Of a stretch of DNA of 64,000 nt, positions 53,241 to 64,000 are shown in pieces. Position 1 is the first letter of the stretch, and every line of letters begins with the position of its first letter. The stretch covers positions 1 to 64,000 of the forward strand of contig JAHQIW010003952.1 in assembly GCA_019055375.1 (NCBI GenBank). The letters run 5' to 3'. This stretch comes from Parelaphostrongylus tenuis. Lineage: Eukaryota > Nematoda > Chromadorea > Rhabditida > Metastrongylidae. The translations under genes were made by a program, and so were the position numbers. The notes beneath the pieces are model-generated. The model was not told where the DNA came from and made no database searches. It was given only the letters and a program-made list of their open reading frames with translations.

Positions 53241-54640
53241 CGGTAGCAGTATGTGTTGTAAATGCTTTGAAACACGGTTACTTGGAGGTGCATGAATGGA
53301 TATCAAATTTTTTCTGTTTTATCGAAACAAATTTTATGTGCTTTGACAGCTCACTCAGCATTTCAGATATATCGAGATAGAGTGGCAATCAGTTATCAAT
53401 CATTAGACATCAATCTCAAATAGAAAGATCTGGGTGAAGAGCAAGACTGCACTTGTTGTTGAATGAAATTCAAGCACTTTCAAACCATTAATCGGCTAAT
53501 CTTTGAGGATCTAAGCAATGACGTCAGAGAATGTTTCTTCTACGCATAGGATAAGTTACGTATCGAATTATGTGTATTTGGGTTACGTTATTTTGAGAAA
53601 ATTGGATTTGCTGCATGGATACGGCAAGCGACATTAATAAGAAGAGTGCTGTGATACGAGCGAGATCTGGAATTTGATGGTTTTGTGTAGTGGCATCGAA
53701 TCGTCACGAAGTCTTTCAGGGATAACAGGTCCCAGCCCTTCCTAGGATCGAAGCATTATTGTGAGAAAAGAAAAAACTGTCTTATATCTTGCAAATAATG
53801 GTCTCTATCATTTCACTTTATTGCTTTCCATGAGGAAAGGGTACATGCGTGAATGCAAGGCAAGGCGTTGTGATTTGAAAAGTATTGGATCAACTGAGTT
53901 AAGCGCTAAGTTGTGCTTCACAGATCATTTCCTTGTTGTTGAGCACCAATTGTGGCAAGATTGCTCTCTTGTGCTACGTTTCCGACTACGCTACTCTTAC
54001 CGCAATTATCGTGATACCATATCTAAAAAAATTTGTGCAACTAATCATTTATATTCATAATGCCAATAAGAGCACAATACTAACGATATGACGATGACAA
54101 GATTCAGTTGATAATGCGGATGATGTTTACCGCTTTTCCTAGATTGTATAAAATTTCCACAGTCCGCCATATTGTGCGGATCTCAGAATTCCTTTCATTC
54201 AATTAGCTCCTCGCACTTATTTCCTACACATAAAAGTCTCGAAATTTGCCTTAGATTTCAGTTGGTGAAAATCCGTTTAATGAATGTGACCGAATAATCC
54301 GCTCATCGATGCTCGTATTCGTAACGAACCCTGCAGTTTTCTTGATGTCAGTAAGTCTTGTCAAAATAGATTGCAAGAATTTCACCAAACAAGTCAGGTA
54401 GCGATTCTTGTACAGCCTCGAAAGATAAGAGGCTTTGATAGCCTAATATGAGATTCAACTTTGGCTTGGGACTTACTGAGAGATGTCACCATTACTAAGC
54501 TGGCCACCCTTTGCATGGTTTGTTAGCAGATTCATGCTATGAATATTTGCGCACATACTAATTTGGAATAGGGAGACAAGACGGTTACGTTTCGATTCGC
54601 TGATGTGGCAAAGTTTTTATCGTTTGTCAATTATTTCAGT
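53241..54640. other. No supported gene
   Basis: No recognisable coding or repeat content; an open frame at 53761-54060 has no domain. Confidence 0.35.
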
Positions 54641-54651
54641 CTCTTGTCGTT

Positions 54652-54893
54652 TTAGGACGAGCAGCTTCGATCCGTGTAATAATCGGCTGACCTGAACTTG
54701 GTGAGTGTCAACAGTGTGATCCTTCTCAGTAAAAATCGATGCTGCTTAGTAGGCCTGTTTCTTTTAAAAGAAGAAAGCACAAACTCTGTGAGAAGGCCTT
54801 TAGTTTTTTGGTCCTTTGACGAGAGTGCTGGAATGCTCACCCGTTGAACTTTATCGTTGAAAAGACTTGCTTTTTCTAGCACGCTTCTCATCT
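54652..54893 (-). CDS. Candidate exon, unknown product
   Basis: The minus strand shows ccgctttag as an acceptor, then ATG and 79 open codons: MRSVLEKASLFNDKVQRVSI, PALSSKDQKTKGLLTEFVLS. A donor-like cgg|gtgagc sits after KVQR. The residues look coding-like (amphipathic, few rare residues) but match no family I know. Confidence 0.3.
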
Positions 54894-55829
54894 AAAGCGG
54901 TATTATTCATGTGTGTTTGATTTGGCATTAATAAATAAAATAATGCGCTCTTCCGAGCAGGCAAGGGGTCTTTGATAAAGATCTTATCAGCCAGTGATTC
55001 AGTTTTCCAGTCTTCGCTTTTGACAGAGCATGGAAGGAATATACTGATATGCAGTCACGGACAAGCACTTTCATAACTAAGCAGATAGAACCATACCTCT
55101 GCTATCGACCGCTTTTTTACAGACCCGCTCAAAACGATTTAATCTGATAAGGATATGACATGTTTTGAGCCAAAACATGTCATATCCGTAAGCAGATAGA
55201 CTTGAGACATCAACATGAATCGTATAAGAGCATCCTCTTTGAATACTCACAGCCGTGCCCTTTATAGGTCATCGTTTTACTGACCACGAGAAGACATACA
55301 TTGTCGCACACGGGTGAAGAGTATGCGTGGATGAAACCAAAAAATCACCCTCTATAGTGCGAAATCACGTGTGATCACAGACAGCCCTCTCTGCTCTTCA
55401 GTTTTCAAGCTAACCAAGACGCTAAAAAAGTTTTGAGCACTTAATTTGTCGTGTGAACACAATCGCGACATGCCTAACTAATTGGGTAGTCTGAGTAGTC
55501 CTGCCTTTCCTTATGACTATAGTTCTACTAAACAGTTTTTTTCAACGTTTTTGAAGAAAATCTGCGTTTTTCTTATCCTATGTGCCCTCCAAACTTCTTT
55601 ATTAATGCTTTTGTATTTTTAGGACGTACAGAATCTTGCCTATAGCAAAAGAATCTACTCGATAGTATCTTACAAATTTGTGTAAGCTGTGAAAAATGTT
55701 TCTTATAGTATTTTCCTTAACGGGTGAGGATGCTTGAAGGGACCTCTTTTGCTCGGCAAAAACCTACTTCAGACGCTCACAGGAATCGCGCTTATCGCAT
55801 TTATATCTCGCGCCACTATTCTAGTACCT
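54894..55829. other. No supported gene
   Basis: Unassigned apart from the perfect hairpin at 55151-55187. Confidence 0.4.
55151..55187. repeat. Perfect 16-bp hairpin with 5-base loop
   Basis: GGATATGACATGTTTT, loop GAGCC, AAAACATGTCATATCC. No mismatches. There is no T-run after it, so a Pol III or bacterial-type terminator is not indicated. Confidence 0.9.
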
Positions 55830-57300
55830 TAAACTGCCGATAACCATTCTATAGCGTAAGTTTCGGAAATTTCAACAGTGTCCTTGTTTTTTGAAAAGAC
55901 CGTTTTACCTCACTGTAGCAGGAAAGACAAGATTAGAGCTTACAAGCGCCGTGCATTTCTTATCCTTTGGAGTGTGTGGTGCTTGTGGATCGATAGTTGT
56001 GGTTTATAAATCGTACAGGCGTGCTTCGCAGATAGAATGCAATTTTTGATAGCGTATTTGGGACTGTCCTTTTCCTTGACAAAAAAAAAATAGGAAAAAC
56101 ACATGAATTCGATTCTGCAAGATTGCTTGGTACTTATATGTTAGGCGGCGATAAATCAATATTCGACCTCATTCGCTGGACAGCATTTTTTCATAGAAGT
56201 GTAACTAGTAATTCGAAAGCTTGAATCTTTAGCTGGAGCATCATATGCCGATTAATAGAAAACTCTATTACAAGGCTGGACAATACAAAATAAAACTATG
56301 TTTCACACGGCCAAGGGTCTTTTTTCATAACTCGCTTACATTTCCCCAGACAAAAATTTTTCCTTAAACTGCTGTCGCTCTTTCGATAGCAGAATTATTT
56401 TAAAAGTTATTTGATTCTTGTAAAAGCTCTTTTGACAGCGCTGTAGGAAAAAGACAAGATTTGCGCTTCACATTTAGCTGGACAAAGCTCCTTTTGCGCA
56501 ATTTCCGGTGATTCCACCGCTGTGCTTATATTCTAGGTGACCGTCTAACTGCAGTATAGCACGGAAATAAGGTCGAGCTTCACTCATTCGGCGAGCTTGT
56601 TTACCGGTCAACTCACGGGCAGGAATACCAATCAAAACGGGTTAGGACACATGGAGTACAACTTGTTTTCTGCTCGAAACTTTCCTCTGCTTTGAATGAT
56701 CCATATAGAACGATTGACTTACTAAGTCAGACCTTCTCTACACATTCATATGCTTCTTATGCTTCCAGTGAATCATGCGCGTGGGAGAAAAAAAGCGTGG
56801 GGGTGTGAAGCACTGTTTTATATTGTATGCTACAGCGTTACAAAAAGGCATTTTTGAGAACTAGCCTCGTAGGGCTCTAATTAGAGATTTGACCTTTTGA
56901 ATGGTCATTAACACTCCTATGAAAGAGTTCTTGTCCACAGAATGAGGTTGAATATTCATTTTCCTCGCTGTCTAACATGTGAATACCTATTTCTCTTACA
57001 CGTTTACATGCTCTTCGTGTTTAGGCTCAGGCTTAATTGCAAGTTTATCAGGCAGTTTGCGATGAAAATAAAAAAAAAGTTTTTTTTTCACAATTATAAT
57101 ACAGAAAACCTGAATATCTCTGCAAGACGAGGCCAAATTTCTAATTGAATAACAAGGGTAGTCGCGATCACGTGCCACACGTGCAAAACATAACCTTACT
57201 TTGAATGCTACAGCGCTGTTTAAAGCTTTTTTTTTCAAAAAAAAATTAAGCTCATTAAGATTAAGCTTCTGAATGGTTACTGGTAGTCCAATGGATGCTT
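55830..57300. repeat. Block of dispersed unit C
   Basis: At least five units, for example at 55850, 56160-56310, 56330-56470, 56480-56600 and 56820-56930. Each has an (a)ttcgaaagcttgaat or ttcgata-like core and a ttttgacagcgctgtaggaa or ttattacaaggctgg-like block, followed by aaaataaaactatgtttcac-like text. The spacing is irregular, about 100-160 bp. The unit order is head to tail. Non-coding. Confidence 0.55.
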
Positions 57301-57459
57301 TTTTCTAGCAAAAAATTTCTCCATCAAGAATCCATGCGCGATAATGGAAAATATGGGGCTTCTTATATTCCTGATTTTGTTAGAGAATTATCTAGAAGCA
57401 CTGATGTGTCACCTCTTTTGGACAACCACTGATAAAGAAATAAGGAGATCGCAGGCGCA

Positions 57460-57690
57460 CGTGTGATGCCGTGATTAGAGGTGCTCAGTAATAGAATGTG
57501 TTACGCCTTTCTTCCCTCAGAGACGACAATTCAATACCATTTTTTTCTAGGGGGCTCCAACTTGATACGCTGCGAACTCATTGTAAATCACTACAAATAC
57601 CATTTACGGATCAGTCACTCGTGATAAAGTCAAGTGAATGGCGCATCCCTCGGAACTGATCAACACCGAGAGTTCTCAGTTCCATAGTTT
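57460..57690 (+). mobile_element. SINE family S2, diverged copy
   Basis: Head gatgccgtgattagaggtgc (cf. gtggcgcagtggttagaggtgc) and tail gaatggcgcatccctcggaa then ctgatcaacaccgagagttc, matching the tail at 35935-35975. The B-box is not preserved. Confidence 0.6.
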
Positions 57691-60600
57691 TAGGTTGCAG
57701 GTAAATTTGAATTCGAACACGAAAGATAAGGGCTTTAAAGCTGAGAAAATTACAGTTTTTCAGCAATCGAATTTATGGCGATACATTATGGAAATTTGAA
57801 TTGTTTGAGCTTGATTTTGTTCTTTTCATACAATATTGCAGACATAAAAGAAAAGAATTACAATGCACCATAGTGATTATAATAGACTTCTCTGATTTTA
57901 TCGAAGCACTTCTGAGCAGTGTTTCCGGCGACGCTTCAATGTTCTGCAGAAGAGAAAATTCATAATGTCATAATACATTCTACACGTTGTATTCACATGT
58001 GGTCTACACGGCACGTATCTTAAATGAAGAAATCAGCAATACATATTGAATCACAAGGAATCAAAATGAATGTTTCACTTTTCGTACGATACGACGACAG
58101 CTTCTCCTCTGCCTTCACGTCGCTTTTTCCTCTGAGCTTGCGGCAGCCATATGTTGTTTCTCGAAAATTCTACGAAAAGTGCCACACACCACGCAACATG
58201 AATAAAGCAATAGTGTGCTTTCGGTATGCCTTTTCAGCACCATTTAATACTCTATCTTCTCTTTTCTCATCAGCTTTGGCTGTTTGAGAAGCTTGGATAT
58301 TCCTTTGTTTCTTGCACGTTTGTTTTGCCGATAACATGCGTTTTCGCTTTTTTCATAGCTTTCTTTGTCTAACTTTCTATTTTCACTTTTTCCCTCTCTT
58401 TAAAAGACAACCTTTCATACTTTGATAGGTTTGTATGCGTCCTCCCCGCTCTATACTAAGCGTATTATCATTTATAAAGAACACCGTGCAAGAAGCTTAT
58501 TGATACTCTTTGTGATGCACTACCGATCTTGCAATCCTCTTTGCCAGGCATTAATCACATGCATATGTTTGCGTTAGTGCTTACGTACACTTTACACGCA
58601 CAGTTTATATGAATTCAAATCCCCTTCCTCCTATGTGGTAGACACTGGCACGAACACGAATACACTGCTTGGAGTTTATATGGCTTACAATTCGTACACC
58701 TACGTTTTCTCGGGTTAGTTTTCTACTTCGCAATTCCTTACGGCTAGTGGACTGATCTTATATTGATTGCCTTATTCGTGGACTGATCTTATATTGATTG
58801 CCTTATTCGTTGTTGTTTGCATCCTCGGTCAAATGATAGTGAGCCAACAGCATTCCAAATTTGCTCACCTTTAGATCAAAGGAATTATACGAATAAAGAC
58901 ATTGCCGATTGTGATAACACTTCAATCTTAGCTTTACAGCATTCCCTTTATATGGCAAGGCTAATTATAAATACCGATAATCTCGGCCGAGAAAAGCACG
59001 GGTACTCGCGCTGTTATTCTTCCATAAAACGAGTCCGACTTTCTCGAGCACATGAGTCTCAACGTTTGGAGTGCTCAAAATCATCGATATATGTGGCGAT
59101 TTGGCTAAGCACATAAGGAGGCATCTTGTATACCAAGATGTTCTGAAGTAGCCGTCAAGAGTGAGAAGAATCGTTACTATGGGTGTTAAGGTAAAAAATG
59201 AAGGATCCACAATAGTGATGTGCAGTCCCTTTCACAAATCTATCAAGTTGTTATCTTCGTAAATCTTACCGTTGCTGCAGATTATGAGGAATTATTCAAA
59301 CAATCGTTCAACTTAGAAATCAGACAAGGTTCACTTCTGGCAGGTAATTCAGGGCAGGTTTGCGACAACGCAATAGTGATAAACGCTATCAGGAATTGTT
59401 TGGTCCCATCCCCAACGATCTCACGCCAGCCCACATGGAGACGTTTTAGCTAAGCTACCTCCCCAAGATGCCCTGGAGAATTGCTTTGATTAATATTCTA
59501 CGACATTGATAAAGAGGATGAAATCCTCATACAGCAGTGAGACAGCACGCAAAATAAGCGAAATTCTTGCAACAATGGTTGCGAGGAAACAAATCAATTG
59601 CAAGAGGTGATCCGCACTGGAAATGTGATGGCGGATCGTGCGATATGTAAAATGTAACATGATTGCTAAACTAATACTAGCGACCAATCTTGACCTTGCG
59701 ACCTTCTTCAATTGTCTTCGCCAAAAAACAAAACGTAAAGAGTAGCCGAGGGAATTTTTTCCCGCTCTGTGAACCTAAACAGAAAACGTCGTTATATTTC
59801 AAACTAACTGTCATTGAAAATCTAGTAATCTGCGCCACTACATTGCGTAAAAACTCGTGGACTACGCCATTATCCTAACAACTTTTGCACACTAACTTTT
59901 TTTTACCTTTAATGGCCGACAAGAGCACGAGCGATTCCCTCTAACACTGTTAGCATGAAGGTAAGTAAGACAGGGAAAAGCGATTTTCATCAACAGATTT
60001 ACATTGGTTCGTCCTATTCGAAGTTCTGCATAAGCCCCGTATTAAACCATAACATTCAGTGGCGGTACATATGTGACACTAATTCATGTGCCGACTCAAC
60101 ATCTCAGTCATTAGCAATCTTTTTGGTTGGTTTAGAGATATCTTGTGTCCAGAATCATACATAAATTGCGAAGCGCCGATGATGGCATGCTATCGAATTA
60201 GATATTACCAGATTATTACTTAGGCTTATTTCACCTTGTTCTGTTCTGACAAAGCCATTAGTCACTGAATTAGCAGGGGCACTTAAACAGATTCAAATGA
60301 TTCCTAATCAACTAAAACGTAAGTCTGGAAAACCATAGAAAGGCGCGAGTAAGAGACATCAAATAATAACAGCAGTTTGGGGTCAAATAGTAGTGTTTCT
60401 TTCGAGACGGAATTACAGAATAGAATATTCCTGGCTCGAATCTATGTAGGAACAATACAAAGTTTACCTCTTTCGCAGTTCAGTAGTAGTTTGGAGACAT
60501 CATTACACCATCAGGCACCGACCGATAAGCAAATGCGCGGCGGAGTTAGTCCATGCTACACTGCAGTAAAACAATAATGCCAGAAAATTAAGCAATGAAG

Positions 60601-60900
60601 GAGATTAAAATTCAATTATTCAAGGGGAAAGCTCCGCCCTATGTGAAATGCGCATGTGTGATACAAAACATTATCTTTCTACAACACTGTAAAAAGGTTT
60701 CATAAAAGCAAACATATTCTTGAATTCTTTCGAAATTTGAGTTATGGAAAGATTCTTAGCGCCTCTTGCCAGTTGCGCTGTGGGATCAATCAACTGCCGT
60801 CTCCAAAGGATTAACGACTGCATCACATTACTTCAAGTTGAACTTTGAAAGGATAGAAATCTTTGGAAAGTTCAGGACAGTAGAAAAGTGCAGCAATGAG
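57691..60900. other. No supported gene
   Basis: Several open frames of 70-100 codons (58024-58287, 58817-59116, 58965-59210 minus, 59490-59711 minus) lack domains and splice support. Unit C text appears near 60640-60760 (acactgtaaaaaggtttcat). Confidence 0.4.
58747..58808. repeat. Perfect 31-bp tandem duplication
   Basis: gtggactgatcttatattga then ttgccttattc, present twice without change. Confidence 0.95.
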
Positions 60901-60930
60901 TAATATGCCGACCTAAGGCGGTGTTTAAAT

Positions 60931-60982
60931 CCGCCGTTCTACCCATTTCGGAGGAGGGAAAAGTGTGGAAGTAGAACGGTGG
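60931..60982. repeat. Hairpin, 12-bp arms
   Basis: CCGCCGTTCTAC (60931-60942) and GTAGAACGGTGG (60971-60982), one G-U/mismatch, loop 28 bases. It lies directly before the tRNA-like/poly-C block. Confidence 0.7.
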
Positions 60983-60984
60983 CT

Positions 60985-61065
60985 TCAGTGGGCGCAGTGA
61001 TAGCACGCTCTCCCCCCCCCCCCCCCCCCCACAATGGGCTCAAATAAGGTTCACTCCCCGCTTGA
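60985..61065 (+). repeat. tRNA-like repeat with a 19-C tract
   Basis: cagtgggcgcagtgatagca resembles a tRNA A-box region (TGGGCGCAGTG), then 19 C residues at 61012-61030, then aataaggttcactccccg, which resembles a B-box (GGTTCACTCC). It is probably a SINE promoter scrap with an expanded C run, not a functional tRNA. Confidence 0.4.
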
Positions 61066-61489
61066 TGTTGCTAGCCCTGGATATTCTTAACTTTATTGGA
61101 TACGTAGTCACGAAATCATATCACTGCTTGTAAAGCTGCAATATGAAAAATTTTTATGGTACTGAGGAATTTATTAACAGGGGGTCATTGAGTTTCCGGC
61201 ATTTTGCAGGCTTTTTCAGTGATTCCAATTTTTCTTCAGCCACATTCAAGCACCAGTCTCCTCTATCGCATGTAGAAATTCATCGCAAATGTGGAACTGA
61301 GACGTCGATCAGTCAAATATCTAAATATTTCTCAATAATTTCGAACATCTCGCCTCAGCCTGTCGGTCATGGCTCAAAGTCGACAGCGAATTTCGAGTTT
61401 TTAAAAGCACCAAGGACCACTTTAGAAGCAAAGTTAGTTAAACTAATTAGTTAGTAAGAGTAGAAAAACTAATAAATGTTGCAATAAAC

Positions 61490-61800
61490 CTAATGATGCA
61501 GAGTGATGTGCAAAAACGTTTTGCGTCACCCGGGATTCGAACCTAGATCTTACTACCGGGAGCATGTCCTAAACCGTTTGCACCACCCCACGGCTCGTTT
61601 TTGCACTCCACTCTTTCCACGCTAAACGCGTTATCTGTCAACAGGCAGCCGTCTTCGGTGTAGCAGGGTAGTCATTATCGACATTGATCCAGCTTTTGTT
61701 GACAGATATTGGGTTTCAATTATCAATCGGAAATCGTTTTATTTGACAGCCTGTTGCGGTGTTATGATATATCAATATACCCAATGATGTGAGTGGTCTG
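61490..61800 (-). mobile_element. SINE family S1, best tRNA-like copy
   Basis: On the minus strand GGTGGTGCAAACGGTTTAGG is the A-box side and GGTTCGAATCCCGGG an exact B-box. The stems do not close into a full tRNA. The core ctgtcaacaggcagccgtct and the tail gacagcctgttgcggtgtta, caatatacccaatgatgtg match the other S1 copies. Confidence 0.7.
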
Positions 61801-61814
61801 CCTTTCTTCTTAAC

Positions 61815-61960
61815 CCGTTGGCGACCGCCGTTGTAAGAAAGCGGCGTCGTTCTGGTCGCTGAAGCTGTAGACGCAGGCAAAAGCATATGCATACCGATCG
61901 CCCCTTTAGATGCTGCTTGCCTTCTCCCGAGATACCGCGTCGCAAATCAGTAGCTGGGCG
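61815..61960 (+). repeat. Dispersed repeat D, copy 1
   Basis: cccgttggcgaccgccgttg, agaaagcggcgtcgttctgg, tcgctgaag. A diverged second copy is at 63295-63400 (accgtttggagccactactg, aggaagcagcgtcgtgctgg). GC-rich relative to the surroundings; function unknown. Confidence 0.55.
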
Positions 61961-62039
61961 GGACGCGACTCGCGTGTCGTGCTACGCTCAGTAGCGTGTG
62001 GTTTTCAGAGTATTAAATGACATAAAAGGATCAAAAAAC

Positions 62040-62520
62040 GTTTCACTAAGGCTCCCTCAAATGTTACATATGACAATTTTTTTACAACCCGTTCAAGACA
62101 ATCTATATCATTGAGGTTCACGAATTTCGGAAGGCTTTTTCCGCTAAGCAGATCTTTTCCTCTAGACTTTCATAGTCATTTGAAAGATTGAATTTGGCAA
62201 ATTAAACGCTATGCTTGGCTTCCAAAAGATCTTTTTGGCTCGTTTTAGCAGCGAATGATATAAAATTATGCTTCACGCTCGGCTTGCATTGCTTGTTCGG
62301 CCAAAGTGTGCGGATAACTCTTCGATAGACTTCTAACGGTCATTCGATAGCTCTTATCATTATGACAAATTAAAGCTAGGCTTTCTTCCTGAAGAGGTTT
62401 CAGTAGAACGTCGTGAGAGCAGGAAGATGATTACGTTTCACAACCAAAGTAGTTTAGTCCCTCATCTGAACTTCACAGGAGGTTCTTCATAACTTCATAG
62501 TGGCAATTTGAAGAGAAAAG
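62040..62520. repeat. Block of dispersed unit C
   Basis: cattcgatagctcttatc, ttttagcagcgaatg and tgcttcacgctcggcttgc are unit C landmarks in two or three degenerate head-to-tail copies. Confidence 0.45.
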
Positions 62521-62849
62521 TAAAGCTGCTACCTATAGAACAGTTGAAGAAAATTTCCTCCACACTTCTACTACGAGAAACTTGGAAATTTTCTCTAAAC
62601 AAAAAAAAAAACTTTGCTTGAAAGAAGGAAAGTCACGTTTAAACCTCTGCGCAGCGCGATTTGAATGGTACACTATTTTCGTCATTCACTTAGAAATTTT
62701 TTTCTTTTTTTCGTGGAGATTATTGAATTTCTTCGCGTTTTCCGCATTCCGGTCTCCACAATTTTCTGTACATTTCCACACGCTTCGCGTCCAAGTGATT
62801 TACAGGCTTATTGTGGCTGAGAGGTGTTCATGGATGTCGGCTTGCGAAG

Positions 62850-63115
62850 TACCGTGACGGCTTCAATCCTACAGCAGGGCCACCCAAGCTGACAAGAGGT
62901 CCGATGTTTCCAAACGGAAAGTCGAGCTACGAGTAAATCGTTTCAAGAATGACTGCCGTGTTGGTAACTTCCAGTCGCAAAGTGGTCATCTCTTTGTAAT
63001 CCACAAGGGCCGGCGACTGCTCTAGTGTTGTGACGACCTCAGGAAACCCCGATTAGGCTCACCTCGCTACTCTGAGGAGCAAATAGCTGAACCAGCACAG
63101 TCTTCTAGGGCCAAG
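62850..63115 (+). other. GC-richer block, possibly a retroelement 5' region
   Basis: Composition shifts here (cttgcgaagtaccgtgacgg, cttcaatcctacagcagggc, cacaagggccggcgactgct). One frame gives CRVGNFQSQSGHLFVIHKGR. It reads like the 5' untranslated part of a non-LTR element leading into an endonuclease start, but I cannot show the ORF, so this is a guess. Confidence 0.25.
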
Positions 63116-63294
63116 CAACTACTGAACGTTATATGAAAAAAGTGTCTGCTCTCATTTCATTGTCTAAAGATAGCAATTCGGTAATAGGTTCAGAGTAAGA
63201 ACATTTAGACATATAGGACAGCGTAAAGGAGACTTTCTAATCTCAGTGGGATGTGTGCAGAGAAACGCTTAGATAAACCTCATCTACCTTTTAG

Positions 63295-63400
63295 GTTGAC
63301 CGTTTGGAGCCACTACTGAAAGGAAGCAGCGTCGTGCTGGTCGCTCACGCGGCCAGCAGCAGTCAGAGAGCATCTGCTTGTCGATCGACCTGCGATGCAA
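63295..63400 (+). repeat. Dispersed repeat D, copy 2
   Basis: See 61815-61960; the shared core is gcagcgtcgtgctggtcgct versus gcggcgtcgttctggtcgct. Confidence 0.55.
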
Positions 63401-63541
63401 CCTGCTGTTTTTATTTTCTTTCTATTTTTGCTGAGTATTTTTCAAGCAATTAAGTTTTCATTCTTACTGTCGTTTAGAGCAGCTTTCTACTTTTATATTG
63501 ATATATGGCACTTATACATCTGTTTTAGGGTGGAACTACCC

Positions 63542-63647
63542 GGAGAGTGAAGACGATTGTTAATGCTATACGAGTATCGTTGGGTACCTAAACAGCACTT
63601 GAACCTAAACGATACTCGCGTGGCATCAACAATCGTTTTTGCTCTCC
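63542..63647. repeat. 106-bp foldback / hairpin, ~46-bp arms
   Basis: Left arm ggagagtgaagacgattgtt … acgagtatcgttgggtac; right arm aacctaaacgatactcgcgt … aacaatcgtttttgctctcc is its complement with roughly 80 percent pairing. It is either a tiny MITE or a hairpin RNA precursor; no flanking features decide. Confidence 0.75.
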
Positions 63648-63942
63648 AGACAATTCCATCTTGTAACAAATGTGCAACTGTCGTAAGTTCAAGAAACCGC
63701 AAGAAGTCTGCTCTAAACGTACTAGAAACGAAAACTTGAATGCATGAAAATTAATCAACTAAAATTAGAAAGCCTGGAAAGATTCTTGTCAACCCAATAA
63801 TGATCTCGATAAAGGAGGTACTGCTATTATATTCATCGACATCCTCATAACATGAATTTTCCTCAAAAGTAACTCAAAGGCCATAGTGTCTACTACTACA
63901 AACCCAAACAAAAACTCTACTGGATACTACGACACGAGGGAA

Positions 63943-64000
63943 TGGCGGCCAAGTGGTCAGTGATGCAGGCTATCAAGAAGCAAAGTGCAGGTCCAACGTC
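63943..64000 (+). repeat. tRNA-like repeat, cut by window end
   Basis: tggcggccaagtggtcagtg resembles the D-arm/A-box of leucine or serine tRNAs, and caggtccaacgtc at the edge may be a poor B-box. Incomplete, so low certainty. Confidence 0.3.

Noticed and set aside
58965..59210. 81-codon minus frame (ILLTLDGYFRTSWYTRCLLM…) as a membrane protein
   Set aside because: A 99-codon frame on the opposite strand overlaps it; neither has domains or splice support.
61525..61592. Functional tRNA on the minus strand (exact B-box GGTTCGAATCC)
   Set aside because: Acceptor and T stems do not pair and the sequence is part of the S1 repeat found several times.

Overview
The window looks like an AT-rich metazoan chromosome segment, most likely from a nematode. 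Short introns (one of 69 bp) with TTTCAG-type 3' splice sites, hookworm-like RTE retrotransposons, mariner fragments and a GLT/EAAT glutamate-transporter gene point that way. The species cannot be read from the sequence. There are no bacterial-style genes, operons, CRISPR arrays or rRNA genes. Nearly everything is transposon debris, and host exons are few.

Layout. 0.6-2.1 kb: foldback repeats. 2.7 kb: a decayed actin exon. 3.6-5.6 kb: two Penelope-like (PLE) copies joined head to head. 5.8-6.2 kb: a TIR element that recurs at 14.9 and 20.2 kb. 6.2-11.3 kb: mostly unassigned. 11.3-14.2 kb: an inverted repeat with ~0.77 kb arms. 14.2-14.9 kb: a hammerhead-ribozyme repeat with a 318-bp tandem period. 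15-24 kb: mariner debris, tRNA-like repeats and short dispersed units. 24.9-31.3 kb: three broken RTE elements. 35.0-42.7 kb: a very large inverted repeat (arms ~3.25 kb, spacer ~1.25 kb) with mariner, SINE and RTE fragments mirrored in both arms. 43-47.6 kb: more mariner, a second hammerhead-repeat locus (period 317 bp) and PLE fragments. 48.5-49.7 kb: three consecutive exons of an SLC1 glutamate transporter, the best host gene here. 51.7-64 kb: PLE remnants, SINEs, hairpins and blocks of a degenerate dispersed unit.

The most interesting system is the hammerhead one. The 14.3-kb copy on the minus strand keeps a complete type-I hammerhead core (CUGAUGAG / CGAAAC / GUC) with a 13-pair stem I. 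Two separate loci preserve the same ~317-318 bp tandem spacing, as expected of a retrozyme-like non-autonomous element that spreads through self-cleaved circular RNA. PLE remnants in the same window carry GIY-YIG endonuclease domains and their own small hammerhead-like motifs near their 3' ends. That makes a PLE-encoded reverse transcriptase a plausible helper, which is inference.

No complete, intact transposase or reverse transcriptase gene was found; every element seen is truncated, frameshifted or stopped. Coordinates of repeats are read by eye and may be off by a few bases.
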